Position numbers and translations under genes: made by a program. The notes under the pieces were generated by a model, which was given only the letters and a program-made list of their open reading frames with translations, was not told the origin of the DNA and searched no databases. Shown one piece after another: positions 17,352 through 28,246 of a stretch of 64,000 bases of DNA. This DNA comes from Pseudomonas putida. GTDB lineage: Bacteria > Pseudomonadota > Gammaproteobacteria > Pseudomonadales > Pseudomonadaceae. Location of the stretch: contig NZ_CP016634.1 of the NCBI RefSeq assembly GCF_002741075.1, forward strand, positions 3,750,001 to 3,814,000, written 5' to 3'. How positions within the stretch are numbered: the stretch's first letter is position 1; each line of letters opens with the position of its first letter.

Positions 17352-17965
17352 TTGGCGATCATTCCTTTAAGGCTGCGGCGAATCAGCTCCTCGCTGCTCA
17401 GGCCGCTCTTGCCCTCGATGGCAGCCACTGCCTTGCTCGCCTCCTGGGGCTTGTAGCCCAGGGAAATCAAAGCGCTGACCGCATCGGCTTCGGCATTGGA
17501 GGCACTGCTCACAGGCATGGGGCCATCAGAGACAAGGGTGAACATTGCGGGGGACGTTTCCCACGCCTTGAAGCGATCCTTGAGTTCCACCAGCAAGCGT
17601 TCGGCGGTCTTCTTGCCAACCCCTGGCACACGCACCAGCGCCGAAGCGTCCTGAGCCTGCACACAGCGCACCAGCTCATCGACCTCAAGGCCCGACATCA
17701 GCGCCAGGGCCAGCTTCGGCCCGACGCCATTGAGGCGAATGAGCTCGCGGAACAGTTCGCGCTCGCGCTTTTCAGCAAAGCCATAGAGTAGATGAGCGTC
17801 CTCGCGCACCACCAAGTGGGTGTGCAACGTGACCGGCTCACCGACTTTCGGCAACCGGTACAAGGTAGTCATTGGCACCTCCAGCTCATAGCCCAGGCCA
17901 TTGACATCGACTATCAGGTGCGGCGGCTGCTTTTCCGCCAGGGTGCCGCGCAAACGTCCAATCAC
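17348..17965 (-). CDS. ruvA: Holliday junction complex subunit RuvA
   Basis: Binds four-way junctions as a tetramer and loads RuvB. The 205-residue protein has the N-terminal OB fold ([20 protein letters not shown]), tandem helix-hairpin-helix motifs ([15 protein letters not shown] and [18 protein letters not shown]), and the C-terminal domain III that contacts RuvB ([18 protein letters not shown]). It lies between ruvC and ruvB. Confidence 0.98.
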   Translation of the reverse strand: MIGRLRGTLAEKQPPHLIVDVNGLGYELEVPMTTLYRLPKVGEPVTLHTHLVVREDAHLLYGFAEKRERELFRELIRLNGVGPKLALALMSGLEVDELVRCVQAQDASALVRVPGVGKKTAERLLVELKDRFKAWETSPAMFTLVSDGPMPVSSASNAEADAVSALISLGYKPQEASKAVAAIEGKSGLSSEELIRRSLKGMIAK

Positions 17966-18073
17966 GTTCCGATCCTTTCCTTCGGGTGCCGGTCAGAAAC
18001 CGGCCCACCCTATCAGCAAATGCAAAGGGAGGCTGTTCCCCCCGCACAAAATATGTATCAGCGCATGAAGCGG

Positions 18074-18598
18074 CTACAGACGCAAGCGTCCACCGCGTCG
18101 CCGGGCCGTGGTCAATCCGTGGGGGATGAGGCTGGAGCGGGTGTGGGCATGACACAGGGCAATGGCCAGGGCGTCGGAGGCATCCACCTGCGGCTTTTGC
18201 GTCAGCTTCAACAGGTGCATGACCATCAACATCACCTGCTCCTTGTTGGCGCCACCGGTCCCAGCCACCGCCTGCTTGACCTGACTGGCGCTGTATTCGG
18301 CTATCTCGAGACCCGCCTCGGCAGCCGCGACGATCGCTGCGCCACGCGCCTGCCCGAGCTTGAGGGCCGAATCGGCATTACGCGCCATGAACACCCGCTC
18401 GATGCCCATGGTCACCGGCCCGTGCTGGCGAATGATCTCACTCACCCCACGGAACACGACCTGCAGCCGCTCGTGCAACTCCCCGCTGCCTGTGCGGATA
18501 CAGCCAGACGCCACGTACTCGCAGCCGCGAGCCGTCTGACGCACCACACCGAAACCTGTGATGCGCGAACCGGGGTCGATACCAAGAATCAGAGTCAT
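18074..18598 (-). CDS. ruvC: Holliday junction endonuclease RuvC
   Basis: The resolvase that cuts Holliday junctions after RuvAB branch migration. The frame stays open upstream to 18655, but the ATG at 18598 ([19 protein letters not shown]) gives the family length of 174 residues, and Asp7 of GIDPGS is the first catalytic residue. Other acidic active-site residues lie in GIERVF and [15 protein letters not shown]. The ribosome site (GACAGG) is weak. It precedes ruvA by about 108 bases. Confidence 0.97.
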   Translation of the reverse strand: MTLILGIDPGSRITGFGVVRQTARGCEYVASGCIRTGSGELHERLQVVFRGVSEIIRQHGPVTMGIERVFMARNADSALKLGQARGAAIVAAAEAGLEIAEYSASQVKQAVAGTGGANKEQVMLMVMHLLKLTQKPQVDASDALAIALCHAHTRSSLIPHGLTTARRRGGRLRL

Positions 18599-18781
18599 AA
18601 GGCCTGTCGTTGAAAGGAGGCATGTTTGCGACTGCATCGCTCCTTTCGAGGACAAATCCGCTCCCCCAGGTACCGCACCGGTTTCGATTGCGGTGCCATA
18701 CCAGTGAGAGCGGACTCATCCGCGAAAGGCCGACGTGGGCGCCGACAAGCTTACAGAGCTGGCAGCGGTTGCCAGAACACC

Positions 18782-19528
18782 TTAGCCGAGCTTCTCCATG
18801 ATCTCGTCGGAAATCTCGGCGTTGGAGTAGACGTTCTGCACATCGTCCAGGTCTTCGAGCATGTCGATCAGCTTGAGGACTTTCTCCGCCCCCTCCTGAT
18901 CCAGCTCGGCACTGGTGGTCGGCTGCATCACGATCTCGGCATCGGCAGCCTTGAAGCCGGCTTCTTCCAGGGCGTTACGCACGGCATAGAAGCTGTTGAA
19001 CGAGGTGAAGACATCGAAGGAGCCATCATCGTTGGCGACCACATCGTCGGCGTCGGCCTCCATGGCGGCTTCCATCAGGGCTTCTTCATCCAGACCCGGG
19101 GCAAAGCTGATCTGCCCCTTGCGCTCGAACAGATAGGCAACGGAGCCATCGGTGCCGAGATTGCCGCCGCACTTGGTGAACGCATGGCGTACAGCGGCTG
19201 CGGTGCGATTGCGGTTGTCGGTCATGGCCTCGACCATGATCGCCACGCCACCGGGGCCGTAACCTTCGTAGCTGAGCTCCTCGACGTTGTCGCTTTCGTT
19301 GGTGCCCGCACCACGTGCCACGGCGCGATCGATGATGTCGCGGCTCATGTTGGCACCCAGGGCCTTGTCCAGGGCCAGACGCAGACGCGGGTTGGAAGCC
19401 GGGTCAGGCCCACCCTGCTTGGCAGCGACGGTCAGTTCGCGGATCCACTTGGTGAAGACCTTGCCTCTCTTGGCATCCTGGCGCTCTTTGCGGTGCTTGA
19501 TGTTTGCCCACTTGGAATGACCAGCCAT
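18782..19528 (-). CDS. yebC: YebC/TACO1 family translation-associated protein
   Basis: YebC-type proteins were long annotated as transcription regulators, and family work now links several of them to relief of ribosome stalling; the role here is inferred. The 248-residue product begins [20 protein letters not shown], the canonical family start, with GGAG five bases upstream. An open frame continues upstream to 19696 but is not used. Further family motifs include [19 protein letters not shown]. Position between aspS and ruvC is conserved in many gammaproteobacteria. Confidence 0.95.
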   Translation of the reverse strand: MAGHSKWANIKHRKERQDAKRGKVFTKWIRELTVAAKQGGPDPASNPRLRLALDKALGANMSRDIIDRAVARGAGTNESDNVEELSYEGYGPGGVAIMVEAMTDNRNRTAAAVRHAFTKCGGNLGTDGSVAYLFERKGQISFAPGLDEEALMEAAMEADADDVVANDDGSFDVFTSFNSFYAVRNALEEAGFKAADAEIVMQPTTSAELDQEGAEKVLKLIDMLEDLDDVQNVYSNAEISDEIMEKLG

Positions 19529-19637
19529 AACGACTCCGAATCCTTGAAACAGAAACAGGTTCCGCCCCGAAGGGCGGAACGCGAGAAAACTGCGCCGAAG
19601 CGCGTGGGCGCCCCCGTCAGGGACGCGCCCTGATCGG

Positions 19638-21413
19638 TTACTCGACCTTGGTCTGCTCACGCAGACGGATGTGCAGCTCGCGCAGGGCCTTGGCATCCAC
19701 CAGGCCTGGGGCCTGGGTCATGACGCACGCGGCGCTCTGGGTTTTCGGGAACGCGATCACTTCGCGGATCGACTGGGCGCCGGTCATCAGCATGACCAGA
19801 CGGTCCAGACCGAAGGCCAGGCCACCGTGAGGCGGTGCACCGAACTTCAGGGCGTCGAGCAGGAAGCCGAACTTCTCCTGCTGCTCTTCGGCACCGATGC
19901 CCAGCAGACGGAAGACCGCCTGTTGCATTTCCTTGCGGTGGATACGGATCGAGCCGCCACCGAGTTCGGTGCCATTGAGGACCATGTCGTAGGCGCGCGA
20001 CAGCGCGACGCCCGGGTTGGCCTCGAGCTGTTCAGGCGAGCATTTGGGCGCCGTGAACGGGTGGTGCAGCGCGCTGAAACTGCCATCGTCATTTTCTTCG
20101 AACATCGGGAAGTCGACGACCCACATCGGCGCCCACTCGCAAGTCAGCAGCTCGAAGTCGTGACCCAGACGGATACGCAGCGCGCCCAGGGCTTCGCTGA
20201 CGATCTTGGCCTTGTCGGCACCGAAGAACACGATGTCACCGTCAACGGCGCCAACGCGATCGAGGATCACGTTCAGGTTGGCCTCAGGGATGTTCTTGAC
20301 GATCGGCGACTGCAGGCCCTCGACGCCCTTGGCGCGCTCGTTGACCTTGATGTAGGCCAGGCCCTTGGCGCCATAGATGCCGACGAACTTGGTGTATTCG
20401 TCGATGCGGCTGCGCGGCATGCTGGCACCGCCAGGCAGGCGCAGCGCGGTGACGCGGCACTTCGGATCGTTGGCCGGACCTGCGAAGACCTTGAAGTCCA
20501 CGTCCTTGAGTTGGTCGGCAACATCGACCAGCTCCAGCGGAATACGCAGGTCTGGTTTGTCGGAGCCGTAGCGACGCATGGCCTCTTCGTAGGTCATGTG
20601 CGGGAATTCGCCGAACTCCAGGTCCAGGACTTCCTTGAACAGCTTGCGGATCATGCCTTCGGTCAGGCCCATGATCTCGGCTTCGTCGAGGAAGCTGGTC
20701 TCGATGTCGATCTGGGTGAATTCCGGCTGACGGTCGGCACGCAGGTCCTCGTCACGGAAGCACTTGGCGATCTGATAGTAGCGATCGAAGCCGGCGACCA
20801 TCAGCAGTTGCTTGAACAGCTGGGGCGACTGCGGCAGAGCGAAGAAGCTGCCAGCGTGGGTGCGGCTCGGGACCAGGTAGTCGCGCGCGCCTTCCGGCGT
20901 GGCGCGGGTCAGGATCGGCGTCTCGACGTCGAGGAAGCCGTGCTCGTCCAGGTAGCGGCGGATGCTGCTGGTGATGCGCGAACGCAGACGCAGCTTGTCG
21001 GCCATTTCCGGGCGACGCAGGTCGATGAAGCGGTAGCGCAGGCGGGTTTCCTCGCCCACATCAGAGAATTCGTTCAGCGGGAAGGGCGGGGTTTCCGCCT
21101 CGTTGAGCACCTGGAGCTCATAGCCCAGCACCTCGATACCGCCGGACGCCATGTTCGGGTTGACCGCGCCAGCCGGGCGCAAGCGCACCTTGCCGGTGAT
21201 CTGCACGACGTACTCGCTGCGCACACGGTCGGCAGCGGCGAAAGTCTCGGCACGATCCGGGTCGAAGACGACCTGGGCCATGCCTTCGCGGTCACGGATG
21301 TCGAGGAAGATCACCCCGCCGTGGTCGCGGCGACGATGGACCCAGCCGCAAAGGGTGACTTCCTGGCCGTCCAGGCTCTCGTTCAGTTGGCCGCAATAAT
21401 GGCTGCGCATCAT
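19638..21413 (-). CDS. aspS: Aspartyl-tRNA synthetase
   Basis: Charges tRNA-Asp; in Pseudomonas, which makes Asn-tRNA by transamidation, the enzyme is expected to be non-discriminating. The 591-residue protein has the N-terminal OB-fold anticodon domain ([20 protein letters not shown]), class II motif 2 in [20 protein letters not shown], the bacterial GAD insertion domain, and motif 3 [12 protein letters not shown]. Length is normal. An unusually long open frame on the opposite strand is a composition shadow. Confidence 0.98.
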   Translation of the reverse strand: MMRSHYCGQLNESLDGQEVTLCGWVHRRRDHGGVIFLDIRDREGMAQVVFDPDRAETFAAADRVRSEYVVQITGKVRLRPAGAVNPNMASGGIEVLGYELQVLNEAETPPFPLNEFSDVGEETRLRYRFIDLRRPEMADKLRLRSRITSSIRRYLDEHGFLDVETPILTRATPEGARDYLVPSRTHAGSFFALPQSPQLFKQLLMVAGFDRYYQIAKCFRDEDLRADRQPEFTQIDIETSFLDEAEIMGLTEGMIRKLFKEVLDLEFGEFPHMTYEEAMRRYGSDKPDLRIPLELVDVADQLKDVDFKVFAGPANDPKCRVTALRLPGGASMPRSRIDEYTKFVGIYGAKGLAYIKVNERAKGVEGLQSPIVKNIPEANLNVILDRVGAVDGDIVFFGADKAKIVSEALGALRIRLGHDFELLTCEWAPMWVVDFPMFEENDDGSFSALHHPFTAPKCSPEQLEANPGVALSRAYDMVLNGTELGGGSIRIHRKEMQQAVFRLLGIGAEEQQEKFGFLLDALKFGAPPHGGLAFGLDRLVMLMTGAQSIREVIAFPKTQSAACVMTQAPGLVDAKALRELHIRLREQTKVE

Positions 21414-21507
21414 GATGGTGGTTTCGCTTCTCGTGATTCGTGTATTCGGTGGAGGTCTTGGTCACCCAAGGGGCTAATACTGCAAGACCCGGTCACTGCT
21501 ATTCAAC

Positions 21508-21729
21508 TCAGTCGGCCTTGTCGCCGCCTGCCAGATTCTTCTTCGCCCCGGTCTTGAAATCGGTCTCGTACCAGCCGTTGCCGCTCAGGCGGAAACCAGG
21601 CACGGACAATAGCTTCTTCAGCGCGGGGGCCTGGCACGCCGGGCAGTCGGTCAGTGGCGCGGCGCTGATCTTCTGCAACACCTCCATCCGGTGATCGCAG
21701 GATGCACATTGATAGTCATAAAGGGGCAT
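21508..21729 (-). CDS. FmdB-type zinc-ribbon protein
   Basis: The 73-residue product MPLYDYQCASCDHRMEVLQK carries a CxxC...CxxC zinc ribbon (Cys8, Cys11, and the CPACQAP pair near residue 31-34), typical of the FmdB putative regulatory family. The ATG at 21729 fits the family start; upstream in-frame codons are not used. It is the first gene of the leftward aspS-yebC-ruv cluster, as in related Pseudomonas. Function is not established. Confidence 0.88.
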   Translation of the reverse strand: MPLYDYQCASCDHRMEVLQKISAAPLTDCPACQAPALKKLLSVPGFRLSGNGWYETDFKTGAKKNLAGGDKAD

Positions 21730-21832
21730 GGGGGTGTCTCTCGTCAACCACAACGCTGACTGCCGGGGCAGTAAAAAGCGGGATTATATATGGTTAAGAA
21801 GAGCTGCGCAGCCCGCCCGGCGATCAGCGTAT

Positions 21833-22150
21833 TCAAGGCGGATCGAGCAACCAGGTAACGCAGATCACCCGAACCAACCCACTGAAGTTACGAACCCCGC
21901 CATGACGCAAGTGGACCTCCCGATCCACATAGGACAGCACAGCACTTACCGTGCACTGGTTGGCCTGGGCGATACGCTCGAGGATGCGCCAGTAGACCAC
22001 TTCCAGCCGCAGGCAGGTGGCAAAGCCATTGAGCCGGACCGACCGGGAAACCGGCTGGACCTGCATCATGTCGAAATCTGTTCGGAACGGGTCAATGCAC
22101 TGTTTGCCCGGCCATTTCCCCTGGCAAGCACCTTGCCTACCTTGTTGCAT
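21833..22150 (-). CDS. Ribbon-helix-helix domain protein
   Basis: The product (about 105 residues from the ATG at 22150) contains SRSVRLNGFATCLRLEVVYW, then RILERIAQANQCTVSAVLSY and a FSGLVRVICVTWLL end, the pattern of RHH_4-type proteins common in Pseudomonas. RHH proteins bind DNA as dimers, so a regulatory role is inferred. The frame is open to 22306, but that longer version would run through the dps terminator at 22273-22299, so I prefer the start with GGAAG just upstream of 22150. Confidence 0.7.
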   Translation of the reverse strand: MQQGRQGACQGKWPGKQCIDPFRTDFDMMQVQPVSRSVRLNGFATCLRLEVVYWRILERIAQANQCTVSAVLSYVDREVHLRHGGVRNFSGLVRVICVTWLLDPP

Positions 22151-22272
22151 CACTTCCACCACACCACTCCATTGCCTGGAAAATCCCGAGCGCCCATGCG
22201 CTACCGGGCAGATCAATAAAGCGCTGTCGGGCCCTTCAAAGCAGTGGCAAAGCTTTCCGTGCGCAAACAAAA

Positions 22273-22299
22273 GGCCCGACACCTGGACGGGGTCGGGCC
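22273..22299 (-). terminator. Terminator of the Dps-family gene
   Basis: GGCCCGAC pairs with GTCGGGCC around an 11-base loop; on the minus strand the stem is followed by TTTTGTTTG. It lies 23 bases past the Dps-family stop. Confidence 0.8.
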
Positions 22300-22321
22300 G
22301 ACACAACCTACAACCATGCGA

Positions 22322-22795
22322 TCACTTTTCTTCGAGTAATACTCGCAGCATCCAGGCGGTTTTTTCATGGACCTGCATGCGCTGGGTCAGCAGATCGGCA
22401 GTCGGCTCATCGCTGACCTTGTCGACAACCGGGAAGATGCTGCGCGCCGTGCGCACCACCGCCTCCTGCCCCTGGACCAGTTGGCGGATCATTTCTTCAG
22501 CGGGCGGCACGCCCTCTTCTTCCTTGATAGACGAATGACGTGCATAGAAGGCATAGGACCCCGGCGCAGGGAAACCCAGCGCACGAATACGCTCGGCGAT
22601 CAAGTCGACCGCCAGGGCCAGTTCGTTGTATTGCTCTTCGAACATCAAGTGCAGGGTGCGGAACGAAGGACCGGTGACGTTCCAGTGAAAGTTATGGGTT
22701 TTCAGATACAGCACATAGGTATCCGACAACAGACGGGAAAGCCCATCGACGATGGACTTGCGATCTTCTTCACTGATACCGATATCGATTGCCAT
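22322..22795 (-). CDS. Dps-family DNA-binding ferritin-like protein
   Basis: Forms a dodecameric iron-storing, DNA-protecting shell in stress. The 157-residue product starts [20 protein letters not shown]; the frame is open upstream but a ribosome site (GGGGA) and family alignment favour the ATG at 22795. The ferroxidase signature is visible in [20 protein letters not shown] (His, Asp/Glu ligands) followed by [20 protein letters not shown]. It stands alone with its own terminator and a 266-base upstream region shared with the divergent cold-shock fusion gene. Confidence 0.92.
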   Translation of the reverse strand: MAIDIGISEEDRKSIVDGLSRLLSDTYVLYLKTHNFHWNVTGPSFRTLHLMFEEQYNELALAVDLIAERIRALGFPAPGSYAFYARHSSIKEEEGVPPAEEMIRQLVQGQEAVVRTARSIFPVVDKVSDEPTADLLTQRMQVHEKTAWMLRVLLEEK

Positions 22796-23061
22796 GAAGT
22801 TCCCCTTTCCATAAGGCTTGGTCATCAAGCGGGCATCAGAAACTGTATCAGACCCGCCCACACCTGCCCGTGACACAGGACAAGCCGTCGCCCCGCGGTT
22901 TGAGAACCCCCTGCCTTTGCTGTTAAATAGGCACCGTGCCACCCGTGCGGACTGTCATTGCCGGGTGCATAGGCTGGCCAGTTGCGTGATCGCGCCTTGT
23001 ATCTGCGCACCGCACGTCCAGCTCTTCCTGTGATCGGCCTTATCAATGTGAGCCAACTCAA

Positions 23062-23655
23062 ATGTTCAAGATCGTCCATCTGGTGACGGGCGTGGCAGCT
23101 TTGCTGCTGTCGCTCATACCCAGCCTGAAAACCGATGCAACCCCGTTCCTGGAGCAACCTGAAGCCGTCTACCTGGCTTTGCTCGGCCTGCTCAACCTGC
23201 TGCTGGCACCTGCGCTGCCGCTCTACTACAAAGGCGCCCGCCAACAACTGCAATCGCTGGCGTGCGCGTTGCTGGTGCTGGCCGTGATCCTGCAGACCAT
23301 CGCCGTGCTGGCGCGCCCGGAGCTGGGCGACCTGCCGGCCCTGCTCTGCGCAACGCTGGCCGTCGCCTTGCACCTTGGCACAGGCTTCGCCCGCAGCATC
23401 ACGAAACCGCGCACCAGCCAAGGCATCCCTCAAGATGCGGGCAAACGAGATACCGGCACGGTGAAGTGGTTCAACACCTCCAAGGGCTTCGGCTTTATTT
23501 CCCGTGACTCCGGCGACGATATCTTCGTGCACTTTCGCGCGATACGCGGCGAGGGCCATCGCGTGCTGGTAGAAGGGCAGCGCGTTGAGTTCTCGGTGAT
23601 GCACCGCGACAAGGGCCTGCAGGCCGAAGACGTGGTCGCGGTTTCTCGCCGCTGA
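23062..23655 (+). CDS. Membrane protein fused to a cold-shock domain
   Basis: The 197-residue protein has three to four hydrophobic segments in its first 110 residues (about 4-21, 36-54, 66-85, 90-108) and a C-terminal cold-shock domain (residues 131-197) with intact RNA-binding motifs KGFGFI (141-146) and DIFVHF (153-158). The domain is expected to face the cytoplasm, so the protein may tether RNA or DNA to the inner membrane; this is inference. Similar membrane-CSD fusions occur in other Pseudomonas. Confidence 0.88.
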   Translation: MFKIVHLVTGVAALLLSLIPSLKTDATPFLEQPEAVYLALLGLLNLLLAPALPLYYKGARQQLQSLACALLVLAVILQTIAVLARPELGDLPALLCATLAVALHLGTGFARSITKPRTSQGIPQDAGKRDTGTVKWFNTSKGFGFISRDSGDDIFVHFRAIRGEGHRVLVEGQRVEFSVMHRDKGLQAEDVVAVSRR

Positions 23656-23706
23656 TCCCAGGAGGCCCCTGGTGCAGCGGGTCTCGCCGCACCAGGGGCG
23701 CCTTCC

Positions 23707-23913
23707 TTAATAATGAGGCGGCGGCGCCTGCTCCCCCTCGCCACCGTACTGCCCCACCACTTCCTCGTATCGCTTGATCAGCTCCGCCATCTGCAACTGC
23801 AGGCGTTCGATCACCCGCCCCTGCTCGACCAGCACATCGTTCAGCGCCTGAATGGTGTCGTCCTGAAACGCCTGACGGCTTTCCAGTTCGATGACGCGTA
23901 ATTCCAGCGACAT
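23707..23913 (-). CDS. slyX: SlyX family protein
   Basis: A 68-residue protein, nearly all coiled coil ([20 protein letters not shown], then [20 protein letters not shown]) and ending with the family signature PPPHY. The ATG at 23913 gives the usual length; an upstream in-frame start adds nine residues but lies in the HIT gene. The function of SlyX is unknown. It starts four bases after the HIT gene and is probably cotranscribed. Confidence 0.9.
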   Translation of the reverse strand: MSLELRVIELESRQAFQDDTIQALNDVLVEQGRVIERLQLQMAELIKRYEEVVGQYGGEGEQAPPPHY

Positions 23914-23917
23914 AACC

Positions 23918-24337
23918 TCAAACCTCCCGGAAGTCATCGCTCAACACCGCCCGCAAACGCTGACGGATCGCCTCGACCTGTTCGGCCGTATACTCGATGG
24001 CAGGTACCCGCCCCCACACTGGCGCAGGCCAGGCTGCATCGTCGCGTCGACGCACGATCACGTGCATGTGCAACTGGCTGACCACATTGCCCAAGGTCGC
24101 GACGTTGAGCTTGTCGGCGGCGAAACTGTCCTTGAGTGCCTCGGCCAGGTACGTGGTTTCCTTCCAGAGCTGCTGCTGGTCGGCCTCACTCAACTGGAAC
24201 AGCTCGCTGATATCGGCGCGGCGCGGCACCAGGATAAACCAGGGGTAGTTGGCATCCTTGCTCAGCAGCAAGCGGCACAACGGAAAATCTCCCAGCACCA
24301 GGGAATCCTGCTGCAAACGCGAATCCAGAACGAACAC
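23918..24337 (-). CDS. HIT-family hydrolase, GTG start
   Basis: A small nucleotide hydrolase or transferase of the histidine-triad superfamily. The start is taken as the GTG at 24337 ([12 protein letters not shown]), because GAGGAGG lies seven bases upstream and the family begins FxLDxRLxxD; the frame continues upstream without a good start. The active-site motif is QLHMHVIVR with His90 and His92. The first His of HxHxH is Gln88, seen in this bacterial subgroup. The 139-residue length is normal. The substrate is unknown. Confidence 0.88.
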   Translation of the reverse strand: MFVLDSRLQQDSLVLGDFPLCRLLLSKDANYPWFILVPRRADISELFQLSEADQQQLWKETTYLAEALKDSFAADKLNVATLGNVVSQLHMHVIVRRRDDAAWPAPVWGRVPAIEYTAEQVEAIRQRLRAVLSDDFREV

Positions 24338-25043
24338 GGCATACCTCCTCAAAAGACGAACCGCCCAACTGCAAGCGACGAAATGCGTCAAGGATACCCT
24401 GCTTGCCCCCTGCCAGCATGAAATGCCGCTGCCTACCCGCCGTGTTTTTCTCGCTCCACGCACCTACCGGTAACACAGCGCTACTTTTCGCACCAAAAAG
24501 GGGCCGCGACACACGACACACCCCACAGCTTTGTACCCGGATTAACACTCCCCGGTAACACCTTGACTTTTAAGGTAGCTTTTTTGGCCAACGCAAACGT
24601 TCCCCTTGGCACACCATCAGACAGTTTCCACCCCGTGTTTTCGGACTTTCTACGCGCCTGCCTGAACGACTGTGAAAAATTCATGAACAAATCGTGATTT
24701 TGAGCACGCTTGTTGCATTCCAATCCGACCAAGTCTCAAGGCACCCTGTGCACGGGACAGATAAAAAAGCGGCAAGGATACCCAGGTTGTTCCACCAGCC
24801 AGGTGTGTTTACAGAATTGTTACAGCGCTGGCGTTTAGACGCCCCGAAACTGGGCGTAATTTGCGACATGGAAATAGCCAAACGCGACATATTGAAAAAG
24901 TTCCCTAAAGGTTGTTTTTTCAGTGTCGCCAAGAAGAGTCAGCGTGATATAAATTTTCGCCGACATAACAAGAAAGAGCTCGCCCTATAACTAAAAAACC
25001 AGGGCGAAGCGGTACTTCCTAAAAACCAAAGGAGCAAATCACG
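24338..25043. promoter_or_regulatory. Long AT-rich leader of the OprD porin gene
   Basis: No gene is supported in these 700 bases, which are richer in AT than the neighbours. Just upstream of the porin start there is AACAAGAA (24967-24974), matching the AAnAANAA motif bound by Hfq/Crc in Pseudomonas, then a hairpin CGCCCT/AGGGCG (24981-25006) whose loop is A-rich, then the ribosome site AAAGGAG. This suggests post-transcriptional control of the porin; only the motifs are seen, the control is inferred. Confidence 0.5.
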
Positions 25044-26348
25044 ATGCGCGTGATGAAGTGGAGCATGATCGCCCTGGCCGTTGCGGCAGGGACCTCGCAG
25101 TTGGCAGTAGCTTCTTCGCAGGATGAAGCCAAGGGCTTTGTCGATGACAGCAAACTGACCGTCAAGATGCGTAACCTGTACTTCAGCCGTGACCGCCGCG
25201 ACAGCGAGTCGCCTGCGAACAAAGCTGCAGGTCTGCGCCACGACGTGCGCGAATGGGGCCAAGGCTTCGTCGGCACCTTCGAGTCGGGCTTCACCCAAGG
25301 GACCGTCGGCGTGGGCTTCGACGCCATCGGCATGCTGGGCATCAAGCTCGACAGCGGCCGCGGCTATTCGGGTTCGGGCCTGTTCCCAACCGGTTCCGAT
25401 AATCGCTCCCAGGACGATTATTCCAAAGCGGGCGGCGCGGTTAAGTTCCGTATTTCCGACACCGTGCTGAAAGTGGGTGACCAGTTCACCGCCATGCCGG
25501 TCTTCGCGACCGACGACAGCCGCCTGCTGCCTGAAATTGCACAAGGCGCGCTCGTCACCAGCAACGAAATCAAAGGTCTGACCCTGCAAGCCGGTCGCTT
25601 CACCAGCATCACCGCACAGGACCAGAGCGACCGCGACAGCATCAGCGATGGTGTCGGCCGCCGCGGCTTGAAGAGCGCCGATGTCTTTGGTGGCACTTAC
25701 GCCTTTACCGACAACCTGAGCACCACTCTCTACTACTCCAAGGTCGAGGACTACTGGCGCAAGTACTACGGCAACCTCAACTGGGCACTGCCGATCTCCG
25801 ATTCGCAAGGTCTGGTGTTCGACTTCAACATCTATGACACCAAGAGCGAAGGCGACGACCTGTATCGTGCTACAGCGGACGGCGACAAGCTCGACAACCG
25901 CGCTTACAGCCTCTCCGGCGCCTACAACATTGGCGCACACACCTTCACCCTGGCCTACCAGAAGATCACCGGCGACGGTGAATACGCCTACGGCATCGAC
26001 GGCGGCGGCTCCATCTTCCTGGCCAACTCCGTTGCCCGTTCCGACTTCAACGCCGAAGACGAGAAGTCCTGGCAAGTTCGCTACGACCTGAACTTCGCCG
26101 AATACGGCATCCCAGGCCTGACCTTCATGGCCAACTATGTCCGCGGTACCGACGCGAACACCGGCGAGACCAACAACGGCAAAGAGTGGGAACGCGACGT
26201 ATCCGTCAAGTACGTGCTGCAGGAAGGCCCTGCCAAGGACCTGAGCTTCCGCGTCCGCCAAGCCACCTACCGCTCTTCCGACAAGGTTTACTCCGGCTCG
26301 CTGGACGAACTGCGCCTGATCGTCGAGTACCCGCTGAGCATCCTGTAA
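25044..26348 (+). CDS. OprD-family outer-membrane porin
   Basis: An outer-membrane channel for small nutrients such as amino acids, peptides or organic acids. The 434-residue precursor has a signal peptide (cleaved after LAVA, near residue 23), then the OprD signature [19 protein letters not shown]. Amphipathic strands such as [17 protein letters not shown] and [17 protein letters not shown] follow, and the end [12 protein letters not shown] fits a barrel. AAGGAG precedes the ATG. A strong terminator follows. The substrate cannot be told from sequence alone. Confidence 0.93.
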   Translation: MRVMKWSMIALAVAAGTSQLAVASSQDEAKGFVDDSKLTVKMRNLYFSRDRRDSESPANKAAGLRHDVREWGQGFVGTFESGFTQGTVGVGFDAIGMLGIKLDSGRGYSGSGLFPTGSDNRSQDDYSKAGGAVKFRISDTVLKVGDQFTAMPVFATDDSRLLPEIAQGALVTSNEIKGLTLQAGRFTSITAQDQSDRDSISDGVGRRGLKSADVFGGTYAFTDNLSTTLYYSKVEDYWRKYYGNLNWALPISDSQGLVFDFNIYDTKSEGDDLYRATADGDKLDNRAYSLSGAYNIGAHTFTLAYQKITGDGEYAYGIDGGGSIFLANSVARSDFNAEDEKSWQVRYDLNFAEYGIPGLTFMANYVRGTDANTGETNNGKEWERDVSVKYVLQEGPAKDLSFRVRQATYRSSDKVYSGSLDELRLIVEYPLSIL

Positions 26349-26374
26349 GCCCCGGCTTGCATTTGCCCCGCACC

Positions 26375-26406
26375 GAAAAAGCCCGGCGATCTCGCCGGGC
26401 TTTTTC
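26375..26406 (+). terminator. Porin gene terminator
   Basis: AAAAAGCCCGGCGA pairs with TCGCCGGGCTTTTT around two bases and ends in a T-run, 27 bases past the porin stop. Confidence 0.9.
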
Positions 26407-26509
26407 TTGGCTGACAAGCGCCCCGCCCTGGGGCATCCTGTACGCCTTCGCTCCGCCCCCGTACAATGCGGGGTCATTTCAACGTCTTAGGCAATCGACA
26501 CGGCCCACC

Positions 26510-28225
26510 ATGCGTACCAGTCAATATTTGCTCGCCACCCAGAAAGAAACCCCTGCCGATGCAGTGGTCATCAGCCACCAGCTCATGCTGCGCGCCGGCA
26601 TGATCCGCAAGCTGGCCTCCGGCCTGTACACCTGGCTGCCGATGGGCCTGCGGGTGATGCGCAAGGTCGAAGCCGTGGTCCGCGAGGAAATGAACGCCGC
26701 CGGTGCCCTGGAAGTGCTGATGCCCAGCATCCAGCCCGCCGAGCTGTGGCAGGAGTCCGGTCGCTGGGAACAGTACGGCCCTGAACTGCTGCGCCTGAAG
26801 GACCGCCATGACCGCGACTTCTGCGTTGGCCCGACCCACGAAGAGGTCATCACCGACCTGGCACGCAACGAGCTGTCCAGCTATAAACAGCTGCCGCTGA
26901 ACATGTACCAGATCCAGACCAAGTTCCGTGACGAGATCCGTCCGCGCTTCGGTCTGATGCGTGGCCGCGAGTTCATCATGAAGGACGCCTATTCCTTCCA
27001 TGCCGACCAGGCTTCCCTGCAGGAAACCTACGACCGCATGCACCAGGCGTACACCAACATCTTCACCCGCCTGGGCCTGGACTTCCGTCCGGTGCAGGCA
27101 GACACCGGCTCCATCGGTGGTAGCTATTCCCATGAATTCCACGTTCTGGCCGAGTCCGGCGAAGACGACGTGATCTTCAGCGACAGCTCCGACTACGCCG
27201 CCAACATCGAGAAGGCCGAAGCCATCCCGCGCGAAACCGTTCGCCCAGCACCGACCGAGGAGCTGCGCCTGGTCGACACCCCGGATGCCAAGACCATCGC
27301 TCAACTGGTCGAGAACTACGGCCTGCCGATCGAAAAGACCGTCAAGACCCTGATCGTGCGTGGCGCCGAGGAAGGCAAGCTGGTCGCCCTGGTGGTCCGT
27401 GGCGACCATGAGCTGAACGAAATCAAGGCCGCCAAGCTCGAACAGGTCGCCGACCCGCTGGTCATGGCCACCGACGCCGACCTGCGCGCCGCCATCGGCG
27501 CCGGCGCAGGCTCCCTGGGCCCACTGAACCTGCCACTCGAATGCATCATCGACCGCTCGGTCGCCCTGATGAGCGACTTCGGTATCGGCGCCAACATCGA
27601 CGACAAGCACTACTTCGGCGTCAACTGGGAACGTGACCTGCCAGTCCCTCAGGTCGCCGACCTGCGCAACGTGGTCGAAGGCGACCCGAGCCCGGACGGC
27701 CAGGGTACTCTGGTCATCAAGCGCGGCATCGAAGTCGGTCACATCTTCCAGCTCGGCACCAAGTACAGCGAGGCGCTCAAGTGCCAGGTACTGGGCGAGA
27801 GCGGCAAGCCGGTGACCCTGTCCATGGGCTGCTACGGCATCGGCGTGTCCCGCGTGGTCGCCGCTGCCATCGAGCAGAGCTATGACGACAAAGGCATCAT
27901 CTGGAACGACGCCCTGGCGCCTTTCCAGATCGCCTTGGTGCCGCTGCGCTACGAAACCGACGCCGTCCGCGAGGCCACCGACAAGCTGTACGCCGAGCTG
28001 ACCGCCGCCGGTTTCGAAGTCCTGCTGGACGATCGCGACAAGAAGACCAGCCCTGGCATCAAGTTCGCCGACATGGAGCTGATCGGCATCCCTCACCGCA
28101 TCGTGGTCAGCGACCGCGGCCTGGCCGAGGGCAACCTGGAATACAAGCACCGCACCGAGCAAGAGGCCCAGCCTCTGGCGGTCAACGAAGTGCTGACTTT
28201 CCTGCAAGCCCGCATCCGTCGCTGA
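26510..28225 (+). CDS. proS: Prolyl-tRNA synthetase
   Basis: Charges tRNA-Pro; bacterial-type ProS with an editing insertion. The ATG at 26510 ([20 protein letters not shown]) gives 571 residues, the family norm; the frame is open far upstream through the terminator and is not used there. Class II motif 2 is in [17 protein letters not shown], the INS editing domain runs from about residue 230 to 390, and motif 3 is near [18 protein letters not shown]. The downstream lipoprotein gene follows within 22 bases. Confidence 0.97.
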   Translation: MRTSQYLLATQKETPADAVVISHQLMLRAGMIRKLASGLYTWLPMGLRVMRKVEAVVREEMNAAGALEVLMPSIQPAELWQESGRWEQYGPELLRLKDRHDRDFCVGPTHEEVITDLARNELSSYKQLPLNMYQIQTKFRDEIRPRFGLMRGREFIMKDAYSFHADQASLQETYDRMHQAYTNIFTRLGLDFRPVQADTGSIGGSYSHEFHVLAESGEDDVIFSDSSDYAANIEKAEAIPRETVRPAPTEELRLVDTPDAKTIAQLVENYGLPIEKTVKTLIVRGAEEGKLVALVVRGDHELNEIKAAKLEQVADPLVMATDADLRAAIGAGAGSLGPLNLPLECIIDRSVALMSDFGIGANIDDKHYFGVNWERDLPVPQVADLRNVVEGDPSPDGQGTLVIKRGIEVGHIFQLGTKYSEALKCQVLGESGKPVTLSMGCYGIGVSRVVAAAIEQSYDDKGIIWNDALAPFQIALVPLRYETDAVREATDKLYAELTAAGFEVLLDDRDKKTSPGIKFADMELIGIPHRIVVSDRGLAEGNLEYKHRTEQEAQPLAVNEVLTFLQARIRR

Positions 28226-28246
28226 TAGCCCAATGCACGAGTGATC

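Noticed and set aside
19671..21557. 628-residue open frame on the plus strand opposite aspS
   Set aside because: Antisense shadow of a confidently identified gene.
24939..26477. 512-residue open frame opposite the OprD porin gene
   Set aside because: Antisense to the porin, no ribosome site, no motif.
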